The position numbers and the translations under genes are program-made. From the NCBI GenBank assembly GCA_031362245.1, contig JANLSD010000192.1, positions 9,474 through 73,473 on the forward strand: a DNA stretch of 64,000 nucleotides. Reading direction: 5' to 3'. This DNA is from JAAURS01 sp031362245 (GTDB lineage Bacteria; Cyanobacteriota; Cyanobacteriia; Thermosynechococcales; Thermosynechococcaceae). Shown one piece after another: positions 35,058 to 43,579 of the stretch (position 1 is the first letter of the stretch; every line of letters begins with the position of its first letter). A model generated the notes under the pieces. It was given only the letters and a program-made list of their open reading frames with translations. It searched no databases and was not told the DNA's origin.

Positions 35058-36893
35058 ATGCTAAAAAAACACCATAAAAATATTAATAGATTTATAACAA
35101 AGTTTTTATATATTGTTGCAGAAAGAAGAACTCAACTTATTGTACTTTTATTTTTATTTTTATTTTCATCTGTTCTTGATACAGTTGGTATTGGTCTAAT
35201 TGGGCCATTTATGTCCCTAGCTACTGATCCTAGTCTGATACATAGAAATAGCTTATTAAATTGGGCATATACAATTTTAGGATTTAAATCAAATCCCGTA
35301 TTTATTTCTGTATTTGGATCTCTCATTGTTGGCGTATTCTATATAAAATCTATTCTCACCTTTCGAATACAAAAAAAGGTTTTTAAATTCAGCTTTGGAC
35401 AAAAAGGTGATCTATCCCAAAGGCTACTTAGAGGATATCTCGCCGCACCCTATACTTTTCATTTAAGCCGGAATTCTGCCGGATTAACTCAAAATATATT
35501 GCAAGAAACAAGTAATTTCTGCAATGGAATAATGTTGCCATTCCTTAATTCAATTTCATATTCAGCAGTTATTATTTGTCTAGGATTCCTACTGATAAAA
35601 ACGAATATTTTAGCAACCATTTCAATTCTTGTGATACTTTTAGTTCCATTTTTATTATATCAAAGCTTTAAGGAAAGACTAGCACTATGGGGGAAAGCCG
35701 CATCTGCATCACAAATTGGTATTCTTCGTACAATCAACCATAGTATAGGTGGATTTAAAGAAACTAGAATTATTGGATGCGAATCATATTTCGATGATCA
35801 AATAGGTAAATATATTAAGGAATTTGAAGATTCTGTTAGCTCTGCACAAACATTTAAGTTATTACCCAGAAACTTAATTGAAGCTTTTTTGATAACTTTT
35901 TTGGTCAGCTTTATTTCATTGACTTTATTTACAACTAAAAATACTCAGAGCTTGACTCCTACACTTGGAATTTTTGCAATTGCATCAATTCGTCTGATTC
36001 CTGCGGTGAGTCAACTAACTAATAGTATTGCTTCTATTCGTAATTATAGTCATTCTCTTAATAAAATTTATTCTGATCTAAAAGAAATAGAGTCCTTATC
36101 TTTAAATAAAAACTATAATATTTATGCTCTTCCCAAGGGGAAAAAGAATGACATAAGTAAAACAGAGAACAAGAAAATAAAATTCGAGAATCAAATTGTT
36201 TTAGAGAATATCACCTATTATTATCCTCAGTCAGAAGAACCTTCTCTTTCTAATATTTCACTAACAATTAAGAAAGGTGAATCAATTGCATTTATTGGAA
36301 AATCCGGCGCAGGAAAAACAACTCTTGTTGATCTGATTTTAGGGCTATTGGAGCCTAAGTCTGGCGATATTAAAGTTGATAAAAAATCAATATATAATGA
36401 TTTGAGAGGTTGGCAAAATTTAATCGGATACATACCACAGTCTATTTTTTTGATGGATGAGACAATTAAACGAAATATCGCATTTGGAGTTCCTGATGAA
36501 CTTATCGATTCTGATAAATTAGAAAAAGCACTTGTAGCTACTCAACTCAAAGAATTAATTAATGAATTACCTAATGGGATGCAAACGACCGTTGGAGATA
36601 GAGGTGTCCGACTATCAGGCGGACAAAGACAACGCATTGGTATTGCACGAGCCTTATATCATGAACGTGAAATCTTAGTTTTAGATGAAGCAACTTCAGC
36701 TTTAGATAACGAAACAGAAAAGTTGGTAAATGATTCAATTAGTGAATTAAGTGGCTTAAAGACATTAATTATAATTGCCCATCGGTTATCTACCGTTGAA
36801 AGATGTTCTTGTTTATATAGACTTGATAAAGGCCATATTATCAACTCAGGTAGTTTTCATGAAATTGTGCCAAATGAATCAGATGTTCAATAA
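35058..36893 (+). CDS. ABC transporter, fused permease-ATPase (PglK/MsbA-like flippase)
   Basis: The 611-residue half-transporter starts at ATG 35058. The N-terminal half has about six membrane helices (LIVLLFLFLFSSVLDTVGIG, AVIICLGFLLI, LIEAFLITFLVSFISL). The C-terminal ATPase has Walker A IGKSGAGKTTLVD, Q-loop YIPQSIFLMD, signature LSGGQRQRIGIARAL, Walker B EILVLDEATSALD and H-switch IIIAHRLST. The order and length match PglK-type flippases of lipid-linked oligosaccharides. It is the only flippase candidate in the locus (no Wzx seen), so it probably translocates the repeat unit for the Wzy-like protein. Confidence 0.93.
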   Translation: MLKKHHKNINRFITKFLYIVAERRTQLIVLLFLFLFSSVLDTVGIGLIGPFMSLATDPSLIHRNSLLNWAYTILGFKSNPVFISVFGSLIVGVFYIKSILTFRIQKKVFKFSFGQKGDLSQRLLRGYLAAPYTFHLSRNSAGLTQNILQETSNFCNGIMLPFLNSISYSAVIICLGFLLIKTNILATISILVILLVPFLLYQSFKERLALWGKAASASQIGILRTINHSIGGFKETRIIGCESYFDDQIGKYIKEFEDSVSSAQTFKLLPRNLIEAFLITFLVSFISLTLFTTKNTQSLTPTLGIFAIASIRLIPAVSQLTNSIASIRNYSHSLNKIYSDLKEIESLSLNKNYNIYALPKGKKNDISKTENKKIKFENQIVLENITYYYPQSEEPSLSNISLTIKKGESIAFIGKSGAGKTTLVDLILGLLEPKSGDIKVDKKSIYNDLRGWQNLIGYIPQSIFLMDETIKRNIAFGVPDELIDSDKLEKALVATQLKELINELPNGMQTTVGDRGVRLSGGQRQRIGIARALYHEREILVLDEATSALDNETEKLVNDSISELSGLKTLIIIAHRLSTVERCSCLYRLDKGHIINSGSFHEIVPNESDVQ

Positions 36894-37199
36894 GTTAGCT
36901 CGGATATTCAAATAAATATCAGATGAAGCTCACGAGAAATGAGCACTTCTAAAAATCTTGAATTTATTGTTTTACTCATGAGTAGATTTTTAATACCATG
37001 ACTCTAGGTGAAGAATTATGTAGATTATATTTTATAGACTTGTAATCAGTTAATTTTTATTTAATTTTGAATCTGGAAAACATCATTTTACCTTGATTGC
37101 TGAAATTGTGCATAACAACATGAAACTCTAATGCAAAAATTTAATAAAAGCTTTCAATTCATTTTTGTCACACTAACTAAACTTAATTGGATTAATTAA
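36894..37199. other. Intergenic gap, no feature recognised
   Basis: This AT-rich stretch of about 300 bp lies between the ABC transporter and the third sulfotransferase gene. A weak 5-bp stem (GCTCA/TGAGC near 36930-36946) is the only structure seen, and it is too small to call. Confidence 0.5.
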
Positions 37200-38111
37200 A
37201 TGAATATCTCTAGTTCTAAAATGACGAGAAAGATCGGGAAGTTTTTCTCAGAATCTGTAAAGCAACGATACAGAAGCCTAAAAAATCCATTTAATAAATA
37301 TAAACGACGTATTAGTAGTTATTTTGATGATTCAGAGCTTTATCTCGTATCCTATCCCTGTAGTGGAAGAACATGGCTTAGAGTAATGATAGGAAAATTA
37401 TTGTGCGAGCATTTTTCACTTGATGAAAAAATCATGATGGATACCCCTGAGATTACCAAAAAGGTAGGACTTCTCAAAACCATGTACACCCATGATTGCT
37501 CACTGGTAGAAGACCATTACTACTATATGGCGGATGAAATATTTTTTGATAAGGCCAGATTTTCTGGGAAAAAAGTTATTTTAGTGATCCGTGATCCTAG
37601 AGATGTTATGGTCTCATACTATTCTCATCTGGTCAAGCGTGATAATAAGTTTGAAGGAAGTATTTCAGAATTTATCCGTGATGAAAAGGTTGGAATTAAA
37701 AAGTTATTGAAATTCAATAATCTATGGCTCGACAATCAAGGTCTGTTGAAGGAATTATTGATCATAAAATATGAAGAAGTCCGCAAAGATCCTTCGCAAA
37801 ACCTAAGCAAAATAATTTCGTTCATGGGAGTTAAAGATTTTAGTCAAAATCTTGTCGATAATGCAGTAGAATTTGCTGGCTTCGAAAACATGAAAAAATT
37901 GGAGCAAATGAATTACTGGAAAGACCACGCCTATGCAAATATATTGCGTCCTCGAAATTCTAACCCTGATGCGTCAAAAGTTAGAAAAGCAAAGGTCGGC
38001 GGTTTTGCAGAATCTCTAAGTAATGAGGATGTTGAATTTATTGATCATTCAATTGCCGAATTCAACGGATCATTATACCAATACACTTTGGACAAGCACC
38101 TAAATAAATAA
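37200..38111 (+). CDS. Sulfotransferase domain protein
   Basis: The 303-residue protein begins at ATG 37200 with a basic, non-cleavable N-terminus. The PAPS 5'-loop is LVSYPCSGRTWLRVMIGKLL near residue 50, and the 3'-phosphate motif is VILVIRDPRDVMVSYYSHL near residue 128. The ending KVGGFAESLSNEDVEFIDHS resembles the sulfotransferase 1 family C-terminal RKGxxGDW-like region. It differs clearly from the enzyme at 13599, so several positions of the polymer may be sulfated by separate enzymes. It is followed 64 nt later by a GT4 gene. Confidence 0.9.
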   Translation: MNISSSKMTRKIGKFFSESVKQRYRSLKNPFNKYKRRISSYFDDSELYLVSYPCSGRTWLRVMIGKLLCEHFSLDEKIMMDTPEITKKVGLLKTMYTHDCSLVEDHYYYMADEIFFDKARFSGKKVILVIRDPRDVMVSYYSHLVKRDNKFEGSISEFIRDEKVGIKKLLKFNNLWLDNQGLLKELLIIKYEEVRKDPSQNLSKIISFMGVKDFSQNLVDNAVEFAGFENMKKLEQMNYWKDHAYANILRPRNSNPDASKVRKAKVGGFAESLSNEDVEFIDHSIAEFNGSLYQYTLDKHLNK

Positions 38112-38175
38112 TTTGGCGAGAGATAGTCTTTTTTTTTTGCTATTGAAAATTCAAAAAGTAAACAGTTAGGCTGCA

Positions 38176-39405
38176 ATGAAGATCTTACATCTTAGTACTT
38201 CTGATATTGATGGTGGGGGTGCTAGAGCAGCTTATCGTCTCCATCAAGGTCTAAAATCACAAGAAGTTGACTCAAACATTTTGGTAAGGGCCAAAGAAAG
38301 TACTGATCGAAGTGTCATTTCTGAAAAATCTTTGCTCACTAAAATGGGCCCTCTATTGTCTGGTTTCCCGTTGAAGTTTTATCCGAAACCTAGCTCGATG
38401 TTTTCAAGTCAATGGGTTTTGGATGCGATCGCCCCTCAAGTAAAGCAAATCAATCCAGACATTGTTCATCTGCATTGGATCTGTAATGGATTTCTGAGTG
38501 TTGAGTCCTTCTCTAAACTCAATAAGCCATTGGTTTGGACACTCCATGACATGTGGCCCTTTACTGGAGGCTGTCATTATACCGATGAATGTTTAGGCTA
38601 TAAAAGCACCTGTGGTTCTTGCCCACTGCTGAGGAGTCAGAGCAGTAGAGATTTATCACATTGGGTAATGACCCGCAAGTTGAATTCTTGGAAAAAATTG
38701 AATCCTATTATTGTTAGCCCTAGCAACTGGCTGGCTAAATGTGCTTTAGAAAGCACTCTTTTTAAGAACTACAGAGTTGAAGTTATTCCCCACGGGCTAG
38801 ATCTGAGTCGATATAAACCTGTCGATCAAAAATTAGCGCGAAATCTTTTGAATCTACCCCAAGACAAAAAGCTGGTTCTTTTTGGTGCCTCTTCGGGTGC
38901 GACGGGGCATACCCGCAAAGGATTTCATTTACTTCAACCTGCACTGCAAAAGTTAAACCACTTAGATCCAAAAGCGAACCTAGAGCTTGTTGTTTTTGGC
39001 GCGACAGAACCCGAAAATGCAGTAGATCTAGGCTTTAAAACCCACTACCTCGGCACCTTTCAAGACGACATCTCACTTGCACTAATTTATTCATCTGCTG
39101 ACGTCATGGTAGTGCCTTCAATACAAGAGGCTTTTGGGCAAACTGCTTCTGAAGCATTAGCGTGTGGAACCCCAGTTGTTGCTTTTGCCTCAACTGGACT
39201 TCAAGATATTGTTGAGCATCAAATCGATGGATATCTCGCTCAGCCTTTTGACGTAGATGATTTAGCCGAAGGTATTGCGTGGATACTCCAGGATGAAGTT
39301 CGACGTTTGAAATTAAGCCTACAGGCTCGCCAAAAAGCTGAACGTGAGTTTAGCCTAGACTTACAATCTAGTCGTTACTTATCTATCTACGATAGTTTAA
39401 GGTGA
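38176..39405 (+). CDS. GT4-family glycosyltransferase (WcaC-like)
   Basis: The 409-residue GT-B enzyme starts at ATG 38176 (MKILHLSTSDIDGGGARAAY). DMWPFTGGCHYTDECLGYK followed by CGSCPLL gives the Cys cluster typical of colanic-acid WcaC-like enzymes. The donor half has LVLFGASSGATGHTRKGFHL and an intact E-x7-E in SIQEAFGQTASEALACGTPV. Codon use around GCGATCGCC (38426) looks like genomic background, in contrast to its AT-rich neighbours. It is the last gene of the polysaccharide locus. A 180-bp convergent gap separates it from the lipoprotein gene. Confidence 0.93.
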   Translation: MKILHLSTSDIDGGGARAAYRLHQGLKSQEVDSNILVRAKESTDRSVISEKSLLTKMGPLLSGFPLKFYPKPSSMFSSQWVLDAIAPQVKQINPDIVHLHWICNGFLSVESFSKLNKPLVWTLHDMWPFTGGCHYTDECLGYKSTCGSCPLLRSQSSRDLSHWVMTRKLNSWKKLNPIIVSPSNWLAKCALESTLFKNYRVEVIPHGLDLSRYKPVDQKLARNLLNLPQDKKLVLFGASSGATGHTRKGFHLLQPALQKLNHLDPKANLELVVFGATEPENAVDLGFKTHYLGTFQDDISLALIYSSADVMVVPSIQEAFGQTASEALACGTPVVAFASTGLQDIVEHQIDGYLAQPFDVDDLAEGIAWILQDEVRRLKLSLQARQKAEREFSLDLQSSRYLSIYDSLR

Positions 39406-39585
39406 TTTTTTGAGTCCAAAGTAAAGCACGCGTAACGGAATAAGGGACACTTTGGCACGATTTTCTATCAACCGAAATTGAAGAAACTTAACCCTTTAGC
39501 ATGAAAGCCCAAATCACTTCAGCAAAAGCTTTCTTGCCTTAAATTAATACCTGGGTTCGCTCCCTCTCGCCTCAAAATGATTTTA

Positions 39586-40512
39586 TTAGCGGCGACGACC
39601 TCCAGATGAGGAGCGACCACTACCAAAGCTAGAGGAGCGACCACTGCCAAAGCCGGAAGACGGCGATCGCCGATAGCTCCCAGATGATGGCCTAGATGTA
39701 TCTAGGTTGCTTGACCCAAAACCTTTGCCCGTTGAGCGTTGACTAAAGGATGAATTAAAATTGGAACGAGGCGGCTGGCTTACACTTCCAGAACCAATGG
39801 TGCGGCGCTGGGTCGTTCGATAGGCCGTTCGGTTACGCTCCACAAGTGGCGGTTGATTGTAGCGCTCCCGATAAGACGAAGTTGCCTGACCATAGGAATT
39901 ACCATAACCGCCGTAGCCAGATAAACCACCACCACCAGATTGATACAACGGCGGCACGTAATATTGGGGTCTAAACAGCATGTTCCCAATGACCTGGCCT
40001 GCGATCGCCCCAGCAAAAGGCGACCAAAAATTAGATTCTTGGCGCACCACACGCTGCTCTACTTGGCCCGTTTGCGGGTTCTGAGCTTGTTCCACAACAT
40101 TATGGACATACTCTAGCTTGAAGTCTTTGGATATGTGCAGCGCGGGCTGCCCATTCTTGACCTGTAAATAGGGGTTTTGAGCTGCTGAAGTCTCTTCAGG
40201 AGTGAGTTGGGCCATTTGAAGCTTAGTGGAACGGAAATTTGCAGAGACACCTGGCGGTGTATTCAGCAAAAAGAGGGTGTATTCGCCATTGCCGTCGTTG
40301 TAGGTGGCCTGCTGCACGTCGTACTTACCATCGGCGATCGCCGTTGCCTCCTGAGCTGGGTTGGATTTGACACGAGTCGGCGAGGCAAGCTGCCCACCCC
40401 CTTGGGCGGATTTTTCTGGCACCGATCCACCGCAGGCTACCGTCGTCCAACTTAGGAGCAAAGCCATTCCCACACTGACCCACTGGCGGAGGTTAAACGT
40501 TGAGCCAACCAT
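39586..40512 (-). CDS. Putative lipoprotein with Gly/Ser-rich C-terminus
   Basis: The 308-residue product from ATG 40512 begins MVGSTFNLRQWVSVGMALLL and has a lipobox-like SWTTVACGG, so a lipid-anchored exported protein is likely. Upstream in-frame ATGs would put a longer leader before it; ATG 40512 was chosen because AAAGG stands 7 nt ahead. The middle has FAGAIAGQVIGNMLFRPQYY, a small glycine-zipper-like helix. The tail is low-complexity Gly/Ser/Arg ending SSGGRRR. The family is unassigned, with similar cyanobacterial proteins expected. The DUF1517-like gene lies about 90 nt upstream on the same strand. Confidence 0.75.
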   Translation of the reverse strand: MVGSTFNLRQWVSVGMALLLSWTTVACGGSVPEKSAQGGGQLASPTRVKSNPAQEATAIADGKYDVQQATYNDGNGEYTLFLLNTPPGVSANFRSTKLQMAQLTPEETSAAQNPYLQVKNGQPALHISKDFKLEYVHNVVEQAQNPQTGQVEQRVVRQESNFWSPFAGAIAGQVIGNMLFRPQYYVPPLYQSGGGGLSGYGGYGNSYGQATSSYRERYNQPPLVERNRTAYRTTQRRTIGSGSVSQPPRSNFNSSFSQRSTGKGFGSSNLDTSRPSSGSYRRSPSSGFGSGRSSSFGSGRSSSGGRRR

Positions 40513-40604
40513 GAGAAAGCCTTTCAACATATCAGGTTTCAGTTTCATGGAACAAGTAACACCTATACTTAAAGACTGTCGCAAAAGGAGCCGTAGAAAA
40601 TGCT

Positions 40605-41228
40605 CTAAAGTGGGATTAATTCTGGGAAATTGACGAGTATTTGATCGGGCGGTAACTCATCCCCCAGTTGGGCAGGTGAGAAATGAATCTGAACTGCTCT
40701 AAGCGAATTCTGATAGTGCAGGTTTATGAGGGCTTTGAGTCCCGCCTTAAGTGCATCCATATTAGACAGGTCAGATTCCAGCTCAGGGACTTCACCCTCA
40801 TAGGCGACGGTGAGCATTACAATTATGTTTTGGGTAATGGGCACCACCAACGGATCGTTGGCTTGATTTGAGACCACACTCAGGTCAGGTTGACTCAGAT
40901 AACGTTGGGCAGAATCTGTAAATAGCTCGTTGACAAAGTTTCCGGCTTCACCTTCGTCCCAAAAGACATCTCCTTCGTTGGCGACTGATCGCCAGTAAAC
41001 GTCAGACTCAAGCAGGCTCTTACAAACTTGTTCTAGTTCTTCGCCAAGGGACTGCATGTCTCCTTCTGCCTCATCTGCGATCAGGGCAGCTTGATTCAGA
41101 ACACCCAGCAGTGGGGCAACCTGATTGCCTTCCAGATGTAGAAACAGACGGCAAACGACGTAGCGAGTCCCGCCACTGAACTGATTGATGCGATCACGCC
41201 AAGAACTCACATTAGTTAGCCCATACAA
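40605..41228 (-). CDS. DUF1517-like protein
   Basis: The 207-residue protein starts at ATG 41228 (MYGLTNVSSWRDRINQ). The C-terminal half (LVVPITQNIIVMLTVAYEGE, ALKAGLKALINLHYQNS, VQIHFSPAQLGDELPPDQIL and the end FPELIPL) follows the pattern of DUF1517 proteins of cyanobacteria and chloroplasts, although the membrane-spanning N-terminal part usual there is missing. Function is not established. A shared transcript with the downstream lipoprotein is likely because they are co-oriented and closely spaced. Upstream, a divergent region with a hairpin separates it from the DevC-like gene. Confidence 0.7.
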   Translation of the reverse strand: MYGLTNVSSWRDRINQFSGGTRYVVCRLFLHLEGNQVAPLLGVLNQAALIADEAEGDMQSLGEELEQVCKSLLESDVYWRSVANEGDVFWDEGEAGNFVNELFTDSAQRYLSQPDLSVVSNQANDPLVVPITQNIIVMLTVAYEGEVPELESDLSNMDALKAGLKALINLHYQNSLRAVQIHFSPAQLGDELPPDQILVNFPELIPL

Positions 41229-41330
41229 CTATCTGTTTAGATTGATCGTAGCGTTTCTTGGTAAGTACGACCGTACGGATTTCACAACTCCATGCAGTCG
41301 GGTGGAGGGTCGGTTTTTATCATTGATGGA

Positions 41331-41352
41331 GTGACGCTCCTAAGAGCGTCAC
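41331..41352. repeat. Hairpin GTGACGCT-6 nt-AGCGTCAC
   Basis: Perfect 8-bp arms (41331-41338 and 41345-41352) with loop CCTAAG. CGTCACGCTC repeats at its 3' side. It lies in the 213-bp region between two divergent genes, so it is more likely an operator-like or mobile repeat than a terminator. Confidence 0.5.
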
Positions 41353-41441
41353 GCTCAGATGGAGAGGAGCTGATAAATCATTTAGGATGTCAGTAAGCAA
41401 AAATACCGTACTTTCTAAGCGGCATCACGATTCAGCCCTTT

Positions 41442-42626
41442 ATGGTTTCCATCGCGCGCAAAAATCTTTTTCAAGATCTTCCCCGTTTTATCGTGGCCCA
41501 AGCAGGCATCATGTTTGCCGTGGGGCTGGTAACGATTCAAACGGGTTTGCTCAATGGATTTACACGATCTTCTAGCCTACTGATTAATAGTGCCAGTGCT
41601 GATCTATGGCTGGCCTCAAAAGATATTCGACACCTTGACTTTACCCTGCCCATTCCCTATAAGAGCCTCAAGCAAGCCCAGCAGGTGGAAGGGGTTGAAC
41701 GGGCAGAAGCGCTGATTACCCAGGGTTCGGTTTGGCGATATGGAGACAAGGGGAATGGGGCGATCGCCCCCATCCGTATCATCGGCTTTGACCCCAATGG
41801 CTCTCTCTTTCGTCCGTCCCCCAAAATCCAGGGGGACTGGATAAGTCTGAGCCAACCCTACAACCTATTTATTGATCAAGTTGCACTGAAGAGCCTAGAC
41901 GTAAAAGGGATTGGCGAAACCGGTGAGATTGGAGCCTTTCGTGGGCAAGTGACAGGCTTAACCCGAGGGATTCAGTCCATTGTGTCGAGTCCCTACGTAT
42001 TTACCTCACTGCCGACGGCGAAAGCCTTTTTGACCTCACCCATGATTGCCCCCCAAGCAAAGCAAGCGGTTCCCGCCGCCCTTGAGGATCAAGATCGCGT
42101 CACCTACATTCTGGTGCGGGCAAAGCCAGGGGTAGATCTAGAACAGCTCAAGCGTCGCCTTGAAGCAGCGGTGCCGGATACCAAAGCGCTGACTCAAGCT
42201 GAACTCACAACCATTACCCAAACCTATTGGCGTGACGGCACTGGAGTTGGCTTTATTTTGGGATTGGGCGCAGTGGTGGGTGTAATTGTGGGCACTGTGG
42301 TGGTGGGCCAAATCCTCTACTCTTCTGTTACGGATCACCTCAGAGAATACGGCACCTTAAAGGCAATGGGTTCGTCTGACTGGTTTATCTACCGCATTAT
42401 TTTAGAGCAGGCCCTCTGGATGGCGGTATTGGGCTACTTACCAGGGATGGGCGCTGTATTACTCGTGGGACGGTGGACCCAAGCCGCTCAGGCCATCCAG
42501 ATTTTGGTTGGTCCCATGACGGCTGGGGGCGTATTTATCCTGACGCTTGTGATGTGCAGTGGAGCCGCAATTTTTGCGATTCAAAAGGTGACGCGATTGG
42601 ATCCGGCGATGGTATTTAAGTCATGA
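41442..42626 (+). CDS. DevC/MacB-like ABC transporter permease
   Basis: The 394-residue protein begins at ATG 41442 (MVSIARKNLFQDLPRFIVAQ). An N-terminal helix is followed by a large periplasmic MacB-PCD-like domain (LWLASKDIRHLDFTLPIPY, VEGVERAEALITQGS). Three FtsX-type helices end the protein (GFILGLGAVVGVIVGTVVVG, RIILEQALWMAVLGYLPGMG, GGVFILTLVMCSGAAIFAIQ). This layout matches DevC subunits, which work with DevA and the membrane-fusion DevB in glycolipid or peptide export. The DevA-like gene follows 183 nt later, but no DevB-like gene is in the window. Confidence 0.9.
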   Translation: MVSIARKNLFQDLPRFIVAQAGIMFAVGLVTIQTGLLNGFTRSSSLLINSASADLWLASKDIRHLDFTLPIPYKSLKQAQQVEGVERAEALITQGSVWRYGDKGNGAIAPIRIIGFDPNGSLFRPSPKIQGDWISLSQPYNLFIDQVALKSLDVKGIGETGEIGAFRGQVTGLTRGIQSIVSSPYVFTSLPTAKAFLTSPMIAPQAKQAVPAALEDQDRVTYILVRAKPGVDLEQLKRRLEAAVPDTKALTQAELTTITQTYWRDGTGVGFILGLGAVVGVIVGTVVVGQILYSSVTDHLREYGTLKAMGSSDWFIYRIILEQALWMAVLGYLPGMGAVLLVGRWTQAAQAIQILVGPMTAGGVFILTLVMCSGAAIFAIQKVTRLDPAMVFKS

Positions 42627-42809
42627 TGATGGCGCATATTAAGACGTCGAAGTGGGTATTCTTACTGCAAGAGAATATGAATTCATCCTCTGCTTTTAGA
42701 AGCAAAATGGGTGGAAAGCGTGAGCGTGGTAAGCCTTGGAGCTGCCCCTATGACTAGCAATAACGAACTCATTCCTCACAAGTAGAGTACCGTTATCGAG
42801 ACATCGCTC

Positions 42810-43568
42810 ATGCTATTTTCTTCTACGACACAAGTTATGCCAACGTCGGCGGGTATCTCCCAAGATTATGCGGTCTATGCTGAGGGCATTGAGATGGTTT
42901 TTCCCACGGGGGATCAGCCGCTCAAGGTGCTTAAGGGCATTGACCTCAAAATTAAGACGGGCGATATTCAACTTTTGATGGGTCCCTCTGGCTCTGGTAA
43001 AACGACGTTGCTCTCGATTTTGGGTGGAATTTTGACCCCCACGGCGGGCAATGTGTTTTTGATGGGCCAAGAAATCACAGGGCTATCACGCTCTAAGCTG
43101 GCCCAATTTCGCCTGAAAAATATGGGCTTTATTTTTCAGGGCTTTAATTTATTTCCTGCCCTAACGGCAGCGGAAAATATTGAGGCGGCGTTAAACCTCA
43201 AGGGCTTTAAGGGGCGTGAAGCCCGCCAACAATCCCTCAAACTTTTGGAACAGGTGGGTTTGGGAGAGAAAAGCAAAAGCTTGCCCTCGGATTTATCTGG
43301 TGGGCAGAAGCAGCGGATTGCGATCGCCCGTGCTCTAGCTGGCAAACCTCGTCTCATCTTTGCCGACGAACCGACAGCGGCGCTTGATTCTCAACGCGGA
43401 CGGGCGGTGATTGAGCTACTGCGATCATTGGCAAAGGAAGAGGGCTGTACGGTGGTGATGGTGACACACGACCCGCGCATTATGGACATTGCTGATCGCG
43501 TGGTTTATGTAGAAGACGGTATGATTTCTCCTGAGCCTCTAGGTGGGGCAAGTGCTCAGCATTCTTAA
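42810..43568 (+). CDS. DevA/MacB-like ABC transporter ATP-binding protein
   Basis: The 252-residue ATPase has Walker A GPSGSGKTTLLSILGG, Q-loop FIFQGFNLFPAL, signature LSGGQKQRIAIARALAG, Walker B RLIFADEPTAALD and H-loop VVMVTHDPR. The sequence is typical of LolD/MacB/DevA energisers, which pair with FtsX-type permeases such as the gene just upstream. ATG 42810 (MLFSSTTQVMPTSAG) is the likely start; the conserved domain begins about 20 residues later. The HpnA-like gene begins 11 nt after its stop, so these are probably in one transcript. Confidence 0.92.
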   Translation: MLFSSTTQVMPTSAGISQDYAVYAEGIEMVFPTGDQPLKVLKGIDLKIKTGDIQLLMGPSGSGKTTLLSILGGILTPTAGNVFLMGQEITGLSRSKLAQFRLKNMGFIFQGFNLFPALTAAENIEAALNLKGFKGREARQQSLKLLEQVGLGEKSKSLPSDLSGGQKQRIAIARALAGKPRLIFADEPTAALDSQRGRAVIELLRSLAKEEGCTVVMVTHDPRIMDIADRVVYVEDGMISPEPLGGASAQHS

Positions 43569-43579
43569 TAGGGAGAGTT

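Noticed and set aside
42623..42760. Small 44-codon frame between the DevC- and DevA-like genes
   Set aside because: Overlaps the permease stop, has no ribosome site or recognisable pattern; likely intergenic.
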